A stretch of 64,000 nucleotides of DNA from Pseudomonas sp. GV071 (lineage in GTDB: Bacteria; Pseudomonadota; Gammaproteobacteria; Pseudomonadales; Pseudomonadaceae), in NCBI RefSeq assembly GCF_003050835.1, contig NZ_QAOJ01000002.1, forward strand, positions 434,001 to 498,000, in the 5' to 3' direction. Shown piece after piece: positions 44,026-51,819 of the stretch (position 1 is the first letter of the stretch; every line of letters begins with the position of its first letter). A program made the translations under genes and the position numbers. The notes under the pieces were generated by a model, which saw nothing but the letters and a program-made list of their open reading frames with translations, was not told where the DNA came from and ran no database searches.

Positions 44026-44075
44026 GCATGTCAAGCGAGACAAATATTGCGCCTTTTTGGTAGATTTTCTACAGT

Positions 44076-44087
44076 TTGTGATCACAA
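44076..44087. promoter_or_regulatory. palindromic operator 2 (TTGTGATCACAA)
   Basis: A perfect 12-base palindrome, 106 bases before the regulator ATG and 69 bases from the aminotransferase ATG. Its core is identical to the site at 44015-44024, so one protein should occupy both. Confidence 0.7.
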
Positions 44088-44192
44088 CAAGCCTCCCCAT
44101 ATCCTCGCCCCTGGAAACCACCATGACCCACGAATGCAGCCTGACCCTCAATCAACTGCCGGCCCCGCCGGTCTCGGCCCGGTGAACCCCTT

Positions 44193-44858
44193 ATGGCCGA
44201 GAACCTTCAAGACCAGCTTTACCAGCAACTGCGCGCCGGCCTGCTAGCCGGACATTTCAAACCGGGCGAACGCCTGAAAATTCGTGACCTTGCCAGTGCC
44301 CTGGGCACCAGCCCGATGCCGGTGCGCGCCGCCTTGCAGCGCCTGGTGGCCGAAGGCGCACTGGAAGGTGAGCCGCAGCGTTCCCTGCGCGTACCGGCGA
44401 TGACCCGTGAACGTTTTCTGCATATTTTCCAGGTGCGCCTGGCGCTCGAAGGGCTAGCCGTGGAAAGCGCGGCCAGTCAGCTGACGACGGCCGACATGGC
44501 AGTGCTTGAAGGCTGCGTCGAACGCATGGAAAGCGCCCTGGAGCGCCGCGACGTGCAGGGCTACCTGAACGACAACAGCCAGTTCCACCTGACCCTCTAC
44601 AGCGCCTGCGGCAACCCGATATTGCTGCGCCAGATCGAGAACCTGTGGCTACAGGTGGGGCCGTTCTTCAACCGGCTGTTCACCGAAGCGGACCTGTCGC
44701 TGCGCCTCAATGACTTCCACGACGACACCCTGAGCGCGTTGCGGGCCGGTGATGGCAAGGCCGCGCGCCTGGCCATGGAGCAGGACCTGACCTACTTCGG
44801 CAATTTCCTGCTCAACCTGCTGGACCTGGAAGGCGTGCAGGGTCAGGCACGGGGCTAG
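44193..44858 (+). CDS. GntR-family (FadR/FCD) transcriptional regulator
   Basis: 221 residues. N-terminal winged helix (about 8-70) with PGERLKIRDLASALGTSPMPVRAALQRL, C-terminal FCD helical domain (about 80-210) with ARLALE-like VRLALEGLAVESAAS, the metal-binding type NSQFHLTLYSACGNPILL and DDTLSALRAGD. Divergent from the aminotransferase operon with two identical palindromes between, so it most likely represses that operon and itself. The inducer is probably the amine substrate or an acid product. Confidence 0.9.
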   Translation: MAENLQDQLYQQLRAGLLAGHFKPGERLKIRDLASALGTSPMPVRAALQRLVAEGALEGEPQRSLRVPAMTRERFLHIFQVRLALEGLAVESAASQLTTADMAVLEGCVERMESALERRDVQGYLNDNSQFHLTLYSACGNPILLRQIENLWLQVGPFFNRLFTEADLSLRLNDFHDDTLSALRAGDGKAARLAMEQDLTYFGNFLLNLLDLEGVQGQARG

Positions 44859-44879
44859 AGCTGCCGTTACCTTCAATTG

Positions 44880-44960
44880 CCTGGATCCCAGCCTGCGCTG
44901 GGATGACGGATGTCTTTGTCAAAAATACCGTCGTCCCAGCGAAGGCTGGGACCCAGAATC
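44880..44960. repeat. second repeat family, copy 2
   Basis: GATCCCAGCCTGCGCTGGGATGACGG hairpin sequence at 44884 and the inverted CCGTCGTCCCAGCGAAGGCT arm at 44929. Lies 22 bases after the regulator gene and may terminate it. Confidence 0.75.
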
Positions 44961-45118
44961 TGCGTGTGTAGGCGGATGCCCGGAGATGCCGGTGGCAAAC
45001 AGTCCCGGCATAACTGTTTCATTCTATTGCTCCCGCCCAGAGCGCCTGGGCGGCGATGGTATGGTCGGACTTTTCTTACAATCCCCCGAGGGGGGCGTTG
45101 CAACAGGAGTCCGACGCC

Positions 45119-46873
45119 ATGCATGCCATCAGCTTCATTCAAGACTTGGCCGTCATCATGCTGGTCGCCGGTATCGTCACCATCCTCTTCCATCGCTTCA
45201 AGCAGCCGGTGGTGCTCGGCTATATCGTCGCCGGTTTCATTATCGGTCCGCACACACCGCCCTTCGGCCTGATCCACGACGAACAAACGATCAAGACCCT
45301 GGCCGAGCTGGGGGTGATCTTTCTGATGTTTTGCCTGGGTCTTGAATTCAGCCTGCGCAAGCTGTTCAAGGTCGGTGCCACGGCGTTTATCGCGGCGTTC
45401 CTGGAAATCGTGCTGATGATCTGGCTCGGCTTCGAGATCGGCCGCTACTTCGGCTGGAGCACCATGGACTCGCTGTTCCTCGGCGCCATCCTGGCCATCT
45501 CCTCGACCACCATCATCGTCAAGGCCCTGGGCGACCTGAAGATGAAAAACGAGCGCTTCGCCCAGCTGATTTTTGGCGTGCTGATCGTTGAAGACATCCT
45601 CGGCATCGGCATCATCGCCTTGCTCTCGGGCATCGCCCTGAGCGGTAGCGTCGAGGCCGGCGAGGTGTTCGCCACGGTCGGCAAGCTCAGCCTGTTTATG
45701 GTGGTGGCGTTGGTCATCGGCATTCTGCTGGTGCCGCGACTGCTCGCCTACGTGGCCAAGTTCGAAAGCAACGAGATGCTCTTGGTCACTGTGCTGGGCC
45801 TGTGTTTTGGCTTCTGCCTGCTGGTGGTCAAGCTGGAATACAGCATGGTGCTCGGCGCGTTCCTGATCGGCGCGATCATGGCCGAGTCGCGCCAGTTGGC
45901 GCAGATCGAGCGGCTGGTGGAACCGGTGCGCGACCTGTTCAGCGCGATCTTCTTCGTCGCCATCGGCCTGATGATCGACCCCGCTGTGCTGGTGGAGTAC
46001 GCCTGGCCGATTGTGGTCATCACCGTGGCTGTGGTGGTCGGCAAAGTGGTGTCGTGCAGCATCGGCAGCGTGATTGCCGGCAACGACGGGCGCACCTCGC
46101 TGCGCGTCGGCATGGGCCTGTCCCAGATCGGCGAGTTCTCCTTCATCATCGCCGCGCTGGGCATCAGCCTGCAGGTGACCAGCGACTTCCTTTACCCGGT
46201 AGCGGTGGCCGTCTCGGTACTGACCACCTTATCCACGCCTTACCTGATTCGCGTGGCTGACCCGCTGTCGAACAAGCTCGCCGCCGTGGTACCGCAGCCG
46301 GTGGCGCGGGTGTTCGGTATGTACGGTGAGTGGTTGCGCAGCATCCAGCCGCAAGGCGAGGGCGCGGTGTTGGCGGCGATGATCCGGCGGATTCTGTTGC
46401 AGGTGGGGGTGAATCTGGCGCTGGTGGTGGCGATCTTTTTTGTCAGCGCGTTTTTTGCCGATCGCCTGGCGCTGCACCTGGTGGACTGGGTGCAAGCCGA
46501 TAACGCGCAGAAGGGCCTGATCTGGGGCGCGGCGCTGTTGCTTTCGCTGCCGTTCCTGATCGCCGCCTACCGCAAGCTCAAGGCGCTGTCGATGCTGTTG
46601 GCGGAGATGGGGGTGAAAGCGGAAATGGCTGGGCGCCACACGGCGCGGGTGCGCAAGGTGGTGGCCGAACTGATTCCGGCGTTGTCGCTGGTGGTGATTC
46701 TGCTGCTGTTAATGGCGCTGTCGGCGAGCATTCTGCCGACCCTGGAATTGCTGGTGCTGATCGCCCTGTTGGCGGCAGGCATCAGCGCGCTGCTGTGGCG
46801 CTGGCTGATCCGCGTGCATACGCGGATGCAGATTGCGCTGCTGGAGACGTTGGAACAGCGCGATCCGCATTGA
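45119..46873 (+). CDS. cation:proton antiporter, KefB-like without RCK domain
   Basis: 584 residues. CPA2 exchanger core in the first 380 residues (QPVVLGYIVAGFIIGPHTPP, ILAISSTTIIVKALGDLKM, GLSQIGEFSFIIAALG). Unlike the YbaL protein in this window it has no RCK/TrkA-N domain; instead about four extra membrane segments follow (HLVDWV..., LLLSLPFLIAAY, LSLVVILLLLMALSASIL, LLVLIALLAAGISALL). Start ATG 45119 with AGGAG upstream. Ion specificity unknown. A CCCCC/GGGGG mini-hairpin lies in the leader near 45083. Confidence 0.88.
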   Translation: MHAISFIQDLAVIMLVAGIVTILFHRFKQPVVLGYIVAGFIIGPHTPPFGLIHDEQTIKTLAELGVIFLMFCLGLEFSLRKLFKVGATAFIAAFLEIVLMIWLGFEIGRYFGWSTMDSLFLGAILAISSTTIIVKALGDLKMKNERFAQLIFGVLIVEDILGIGIIALLSGIALSGSVEAGEVFATVGKLSLFMVVALVIGILLVPRLLAYVAKFESNEMLLVTVLGLCFGFCLLVVKLEYSMVLGAFLIGAIMAESRQLAQIERLVEPVRDLFSAIFFVAIGLMIDPAVLVEYAWPIVVITVAVVVGKVVSCSIGSVIAGNDGRTSLRVGMGLSQIGEFSFIIAALGISLQVTSDFLYPVAVAVSVLTTLSTPYLIRVADPLSNKLAAVVPQPVARVFGMYGEWLRSIQPQGEGAVLAAMIRRILLQVGVNLALVVAIFFVSAFFADRLALHLVDWVQADNAQKGLIWGAALLLSLPFLIAAYRKLKALSMLLAEMGVKAEMAGRHTARVRKVVAELIPALSLVVILLLLMALSASILPTLELLVLIALLAAGISALLWRWLIRVHTRMQIALLETLEQRDPH

Positions 46874-46879
46874 GACTCC

Positions 46880-46944
46880 GTAGGAGCGGCTTCAGCCGCG
46901 ATGCGCTTGATCTTGAAACGCATCGCGGCTGAAGCCGCTCCTAC
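46880..46944. repeat. REP pair 7
   Basis: Standard arms at 46880-46904 and 46920-46944, between the convergent antiporter and SMI1 genes. Confidence 0.9.
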
Positions 46945-46966
46945 AGTTTCGTGCATGGCCGGGAAA

Positions 46967-47374
46967 TCAGCTTTCCAGCCATACCTCGCGCGCCCACTTC
47001 CACACCGAGTCCCAGCTTTCGTCGGTGAGGTCTTCTTCGTCGCCGTCCCACAGCAGCACGGTGCCGTCGAGTTCGACGCAGTAGTAGTTGCCGTTGTCTT
47101 CACACAGCGGAATCAGCTCGCGCGGTACGCCGAGCGACCAGGCCACTGAGGCTACTTCTGGCAGGTAGGTGTGCGATTGCGGGTCGGTCACGGTGACCGG
47201 CTCCAGGCGGCCGTACACCACGTCACTGACTTTGAGCAGGAACTCACGGAACTCGAAAGGGATGCTGATCAGCAGCTGCTCTTCAATCTCCACCAGCAAT
47301 TCTTCATCCGGCAGCTCCAGCGGCACCGGGACTTTCTCGTTGAGTTCACGCAGCTCGTCGATGACTTCTTCCAT
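46967..47374 (-). CDS. SMI1/KNR4-family protein
   Basis: 135 residues, highly acidic. Family marks: LPDEELLVEIEEQLLISIPFEFREFLL near the N-terminus, the glycine-containing EDNGNYYCVELDGTVLLWD in the centre. Start ATG 47374 with AGGAGAG upstream. SMI1/KNR4 proteins are often toxin immunity factors, but no toxin gene is next to it; in Pseudomonas a stand-alone form is common. Role unknown. Confidence 0.85.
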   Translation of the reverse strand: MEEVIDELRELNEKVPVPLELPDEELLVEIEEQLLISIPFEFREFLLKVSDVVYGRLEPVTVTDPQSHTYLPEVASVAWSLGVPRELIPLCEDNGNYYCVELDGTVLLWDGDEEDLTDESWDSVWKWAREVWLES

Positions 47375-47454
47375 GGCTGGCTCTCCTCGGGCAATGGGGG
47401 GTGGATTTATACAGTAGCTGGGCCGAAGAAAAAAACTATCTGCTGGCGGTAAAA

Positions 47455-47517
47455 GCATCGCGGCTAAAGCCGCTCCTACGGATTGCACAACCTGTAGGAG
47501 CGGCTTTAGCCGCGATT
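47455..47517. repeat. REP pair 8
   Basis: GCATCGCGGCTAAAGCCGCT from 47455 and its inverse ending GCGATTGG at 47517, between the DUF3592 and SMI1 genes. Confidence 0.9.
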
Positions 47518-47542
47518 GGTACATTCAGCGGTGAAGAAAACG

Positions 47543-48658
47543 TTAGCCGTTAACCACCAACTTGCTCGCCACCGCGTCACCCGAGAAGGTGGTGGTGATA
47601 GTCGGGTCGATCAACCGCGCCACCCCCACCTTAAGCGCATACAGGCTCAGCAGGCCCAACAGCCCGACCACCCAGATATGGTCGAGGAAGTAGTACGCCA
47701 CCCCGGCACTGACCACAGCCACCACCAGCGCCACGCGCGCCGCTTGCAGGCGGGTGAGCTTTTCCACGTTCATGTTGAGGGTCGCCGGCAGGGCGCGGGC
47801 GATGCGTTGCAGGGCGTGGGCTTTGACCGTGGCGCTGAGGAATTCCAGGCTCAGGGTCTGGTCTTTGCCTCCGTCGTTGTAGGTCAGGCGGATGACGTCG
47901 TCGTAGTGCTCACTGGTGACTTTGCTGACAGTGTTGAGGTCGACCAGGGTGCGCTTGGTCTCTACCTTGGCGAGGATTTCTTCGAGGAAATTGCCGTTGA
48001 GGCCACCACGCTGATAGATCTCTTGCACCTTGCTGCGCTGTTTTTTGTCGAAGCTCAGCGACAGCACATGGCTGCCATCGAGCACGATCAGGCGGTCGTC
48101 TTCGACGTCCAGCCAGCTGTTCTCGGTGTAGAAGCCTTCCGGCAATTTGCCCTTGGGTTCACGGCCAAACAGCAGGGAGAGGATGAAATTGAGTACCAGC
48201 AGGGCCGGGATCAGCTTGGGCGCGACATCAAACAGGGCGCGCTCAAGGCCGTCCTCGCGGGCCAGGTTCTCGATGATCAGTTGCGGTTTGGCGCTGTCCG
48301 GCTTGCCCTCGGCGTACCAGACTTCCAGGGTCTCGTGGCCTTCCAGGGCGTTGTACTCGCCGTAGCCAATCGACTGGTCGTGCTCGTAGCGGGTGCCGTT
48401 GACGTCGTAGGTGTAGCTCAGCGAATAGACCGTGCGGGTTTTCTTGCGGCCTTTGAGGTTGCGGTACTCCTCTTCGGTTTCTTCCAGCGAGGCGACGGTG
48501 GCTTGTGCGCTGTTGTGCTGTTTGACCAGTTGGATGGCCGCGACTTGTTCCGGGCCTTTGATGTAGTAGGCGGCGGCGAGGCCGACGACGGCCAGCACGA
48601 TCATGCTGACGCGGATCAGCAACTTACGTTTTTGCCCAGGGCTACGGCGCTTGGCCAT
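47543..48658 (-). CDS. DUF3592-like membrane protein
   Basis: 371 residues. N-terminal membrane helix (LLIRVSMIVLAVVGLAAAYYI), then the DUF3592-type beta region (TRTVYSLSYTYDVNGTRYEHDQSIGYGEY), a second segment near 150 (LIPALLVLNFILSLLFG), a soluble PH-like part, and two C-terminal helices. Function unknown. ATG at 48658 with AAGGAG upstream. Confidence 0.75.
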   Translation of the reverse strand: MAKRRSPGQKRKLLIRVSMIVLAVVGLAAAYYIKGPEQVAAIQLVKQHNSAQATVASLEETEEEYRNLKGRKKTRTVYSLSYTYDVNGTRYEHDQSIGYGEYNALEGHETLEVWYAEGKPDSAKPQLIIENLAREDGLERALFDVAPKLIPALLVLNFILSLLFGREPKGKLPEGFYTENSWLDVEDDRLIVLDGSHVLSLSFDKKQRSKVQEIYQRGGLNGNFLEEILAKVETKRTLVDLNTVSKVTSEHYDDVIRLTYNDGGKDQTLSLEFLSATVKAHALQRIARALPATLNMNVEKLTRLQAARVALVVAVVSAGVAYYFLDHIWVVGLLGLLSLYALKVGVARLIDPTITTTFSGDAVASKLVVNG

Positions 48659-48777
48659 GACTGACTCCTTTCTCTAGTTATGAACGTCCTTGAAGGCGGG
48701 CACATTGGCGCTGCCCGTGGCGAGTATCGGGGGAAACATTCGGTTACGACAAGCTTATAAATGCCAGACGAACAAAA

Positions 48778-48841
48778 GCATCGCGGCTGAAGCCGCTCCT
48801 ACAAATTGTGCAATCTCGTAGGAGCGGCTTCAGCCGCGATG
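48778..48841. repeat. REP pair 9
   Basis: Arms from 48778 and to 48841, between the Tim44-like and DUF3592 genes. Confidence 0.9.
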
Positions 48842-48860
48842 TTTTTAAATCTGCACATGC

Positions 48861-48885
48861 AAAAAACCCGGGCAAGCCCGGGTTT
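48861..48885 (-). terminator. terminator of the Tim44-like gene
   Basis: On the minus strand AAACCCGGGC-TT-GCCCGGGTTTTTT, a perfect stem followed by T residues, about 20 bases after the stop. Confidence 0.88.
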
Positions 48886-48906
48886 CTGTTGGTGCGTTCA
48901 GCGCGG

Positions 48907-49776
48907 TTAGCTGTTCTGACGGATACCCGCCACCAGCCACGGCGCGTTGTCGCCATTGGCGCGCTCCATGCGCCAGCTTTCGCTGAAGGCTTCACCCTGG
49001 TCGAAACGCGAGGTTTTGACGATGCCGCTGAAGGTCAGGGTGGCCACGGTCTTGTCGGCCAGCTCGTCGATACCGTCGAGTTGCGCCTGCAGCTCTTCGA
49101 CGTAGGTGGACTGGAAACCGTCGCCCAGCTCTTCGCGTTCGGTCTTGAGGAAACTGAGCATCTGCGGGGTGACGAACTCGGCGATCTTGTCCATCTCCGA
49201 CGCGTCCCAGTGCTGCTGCAGGGCCATGAAGTGCTCTTTGCCGGCTTCGACAAAACGCTGCTCATTGAACCAGCTCGGCGCATTGATCACCGGTGCGGCG
49301 CTTGCGGCGCTGCTGCCACCGAAGATCGATTTGGCCGCCGGGATCACCGGCTGATCGGCCGGCAGGTCGCGTTGCATTGGTGCATAACCACCAACACCAG
49401 CCGGTTGGCCGGCGTTCTGCTGACGGCGACGGGCAGCGATGAAGCGGAAGATCACAAAGGCGATCAGGCCGATGATCAGGAAGTCAAAGATCTGCATGCC
49501 CTGGAAGCCGCCGCCCATGAACATCGAGGCCAGCAGGCCACCAGCGGCCAGACCGGCCAGTGGGCCCATCCAGCGGGACATACCGCCAGCAGCGGCTGGC
49601 GTCGCCGCGGCTTTGCCAGGTGCGGCAGCCGGGGTGGTCGCTGGAGCGACCTGACGGGTCTGGTGGGTAGGCGCGGAGCCGAAGGATTTACCGCCGCCCA
49701 TGCGTTTTGCATTGGCGTCGAGGCTGAGCGTCAACGCGACGCAAAGCATCATGGCCAGGCTGATGAAACGCTTCAT
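48907..49776 (-). CDS. Tim44-like domain membrane protein
   Basis: 289 residues. N-terminal signal or membrane sequence (MKRFISLAMMLCVALTLSLDANA), a Gly/Ala/Pro-rich linker, a hydrophobic pair ([39 protein letters not shown]), and a C-terminal Tim44-like domain (FNEQRFVEAGKEHFMALQQHWDASEMDKIAEFVTPQML). Widespread in proteobacteria with no settled function, perhaps in membrane protein handling. Start ATG 49776. Confidence 0.88.
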   Translation of the reverse strand: MKRFISLAMMLCVALTLSLDANAKRMGGGKSFGSAPTHQTRQVAPATTPAAAPGKAAATPAAAGGMSRWMGPLAGLAAGGLLASMFMGGGFQGMQIFDFLIIGLIAFVIFRFIAARRRQQNAGQPAGVGGYAPMQRDLPADQPVIPAAKSIFGGSSAASAAPVINAPSWFNEQRFVEAGKEHFMALQQHWDASEMDKIAEFVTPQMLSFLKTEREELGDGFQSTYVEELQAQLDGIDELADKTVATLTFSGIVKTSRFDQGEAFSESWRMERANGDNAPWLVAGIRQNS

Positions 49777-49875
49777 GGTTCGCAACTCTCTCAATAAGGA
49801 TCAACGCGCGCCATGTTGCACAGGGCGCCTGATGATGACCAGCGGCAGAATGTTTCCGGATTTATGTCCTCGGCG

Positions 49876-51690
49876 TTATTTGCTGTCAGGACTGCAGCCG
49901 GGCTTCACGCGCAACTGATGATCTTTACGTAGGACAATGCTGTCCGGCTTGCCGTTCGTGTAATCGAAGTGGCGGCTGAACCAGGCGGCAGACTCGGCCA
50001 GGGTGGCGTTGATCGGCGGCACGGCGAATTCCCAGTAGGGGTCATCGTCCAGGCGGCATTTGGCGCTTAGCTGGTAACGCGGTGCGTCATCGGCCACACG
50101 GTCTGTCTGTGGCTCTGGCCGGAACGGCAGACTGATCAGCACCAGGTCCTCGGTGTCGTCGTTCTGGTACTGGAGCAGCAGCTCGTTGCCGCGTACATCC
50201 AGCAGGCCCTTGCCGACACGCTGGAAGCCGAACGGCTGTTCCTTCATCAAATAACCGGCGCTGCGCAGGTACACCCAGCCGGGTTTGCTCGCATCAAACG
50301 GGGTGGCCGGGTAGGCCACGGTTTCCAGGTACTCCAGGCGTCGTTTGCCTGCGGCATCCGAATACAGCCGGAACAGCTCGTAGGCCCCTTCGCCGCGCGC
50401 CTTGATCAACGCCTGGCCGCCCGAAATCGGCAGTACTTCGAGCAGGCGCAGGTCCTCGCCGTACTGCCCGGCGATGGCGCGGTGCACCTTGTCGCCTTCA
50501 CGAATCTGGTACACCCGCTGCTCGATGGGCGCGCCACCTTTTTGCGGGCGGTAGGCAAAGCGCACTTCTTCCAATTGCCACTGCTGGCCACGGGTGATGA
50601 CCTGGGTGGTGGCCGGCAGTACGCAGCGTTGTTGGCGCAGGGCGGCGCTGATGCCGGGTTGGTCATCGTTCAGGCAGAGGTCCTCGGCCATCAGCGTTTG
50701 CATCGGGTAGGGGTCTTTGCCGGCGTTCAGGCGCGGGTTGGGGTTGGCTGCGCAGGCCTCCGGTTGCGGGTCGATGGTCTCGCCGCTGTCGTCGAAACTG
50801 GGGCTTTCGGCGTAGCCGATCGCTTCCGGGGTACGCGGCTGGCGGCCAAGGTCCGGCTCGCGCAGGCCGACATACCAACGCTGCAACGCCGGGCGCGGCA
50901 GTTGCTGGCTGGCTTTCAGGCGCAGCTGCGGAGTGGGGTTGGTGAGCAACTCGACGTTGGCATCGAACCAGCCCGGACCGTCCTGGAAGCGCAAGCTCTC
51001 CAAACTGGAGCTCTCTATCTGTGCGTACACCGGTGGGTGGGTGAACTCGAACCGCGGCAATACATAACAGGCCTTGCTCAGCGGCAGCTCGGCCACCGGT
51101 TTGCCCTGGCTGATGCTGATGGCGCGGATAAAGGAAGTTGGGCCGTGGTAGCCGTCTTCGACCAGCAAGGCGATATCGCCGCGCACGTCCAGCAGCACAC
51201 CGGCGCCGACATCCACTATCCGCAGCGGGCTGATCTGTACCAAATGCAGGCGGTCTTCCTGCTGCACCGACAGCCAGCCGGGCATCCGCGCATCGGTGAA
51301 CCAGTTCTGGCTCAGGTCACGCAGCAGCACCTGGCCGCCCAGGTGGCCATTTTCCACATGCAGATTGGCCAGCTCATAGTTGCCGCTGGTGCGGTACACC
51401 ACCAAGGCGTCGTTCGGCCCGGCGCTGACGGCATCGAACACCGTGGTCAGCCGGGCATTCTCGTCGCTGGCACCCAGGGCCTTGCCGAGTTTTTCATCGC
51501 TCAAGGTCCGGCCGTTCATGCGCAGGGTGTAGCTCACCTCTTCGCGCAGCATGCCGGTGTTCCAGTCGCGCTTCTGACTGGCGTTGCGCTCGACCGAGAG
51601 CGCCGGGCCGTCTTTACCAAACCAGGCGGCCCAGGCGCTATGGGGAAGCACAAAGGAAGTGAGCAAAGCCAATACAGGAGTGAAACGCAC
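49876..51690 (-). CDS. secreted protein of unknown function, 604 residues
   Basis: Signal peptide MRFTPVLALLTSFVLPHSAWA, cleavage after AWA. The mature part is about 580 residues, predicted mostly beta, with repeated short strands such as DVRGDIALLVEDG and DVRGNELLLQYQND, each preceded by VGAGVLL or VGKGLL: these two blocks suggest a duplicated propeller-like half. Six or so cysteines. I recognise no domain. Single gene, followed by the Tim44-like gene and preceded by REP pair 10. Confidence 0.75.
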   Translation of the reverse strand: MRFTPVLALLTSFVLPHSAWAAWFGKDGPALSVERNASQKRDWNTGMLREEVSYTLRMNGRTLSDEKLGKALGASDENARLTTVFDAVSAGPNDALVVYRTSGNYELANLHVENGHLGGQVLLRDLSQNWFTDARMPGWLSVQQEDRLHLVQISPLRIVDVGAGVLLDVRGDIALLVEDGYHGPTSFIRAISISQGKPVAELPLSKACYVLPRFEFTHPPVYAQIESSSLESLRFQDGPGWFDANVELLTNPTPQLRLKASQQLPRPALQRWYVGLREPDLGRQPRTPEAIGYAESPSFDDSGETIDPQPEACAANPNPRLNAGKDPYPMQTLMAEDLCLNDDQPGISAALRQQRCVLPATTQVITRGQQWQLEEVRFAYRPQKGGAPIEQRVYQIREGDKVHRAIAGQYGEDLRLLEVLPISGGQALIKARGEGAYELFRLYSDAAGKRRLEYLETVAYPATPFDASKPGWVYLRSAGYLMKEQPFGFQRVGKGLLDVRGNELLLQYQNDDTEDLVLISLPFRPEPQTDRVADDAPRYQLSAKCRLDDDPYWEFAVPPINATLAESAAWFSRHFDYTNGKPDSIVLRKDHQLRVKPGCSPDSK

Positions 51691-51732
51691 GGCGAGAATC
51701 CTTTCGACCGGAATAAAGTGGAGGCGGAAAGA

Positions 51733-51798
51733 GCATCGCGGCTAGAGCCGCTCCTACGGGTACGCGTAACCCGTAGGAGCGGCTCTAGCCGCGATTGG
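51733..51798. repeat. REP pair 10
   Basis: GCATCGCGGCTAGAGCCGCT from 51733 with the inverse to 51798; the arms have compensating changes (TAGAGC / GCTCTA), which keep the hairpin. Confidence 0.9.
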
Positions 51799-51819
51799 TT
51801 CTAACAGAAAAGGCAGGGC

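Noticed and set aside
44014..44087. TGTGATCACA as CRP/Vfr sites
   Set aside because: CRP-type sites need six bases between TGTGA and TCACA; here the half-sites are directly joined, which fits a GntR-type dimer better.
46967..47374. SMI1/KNR4 gene as part of a toxin-immunity system
   Set aside because: No toxin, Rhs, PAAR or CDI gene is adjacent; neighbours are an antiporter and a DUF3592 gene.
46880..48841. Regular spacing of REP units as a CRISPR-like array
   Set aside because: The units are inverted pairs at gene ends, spaced by genes, with no short uniform spacers or cas genes.
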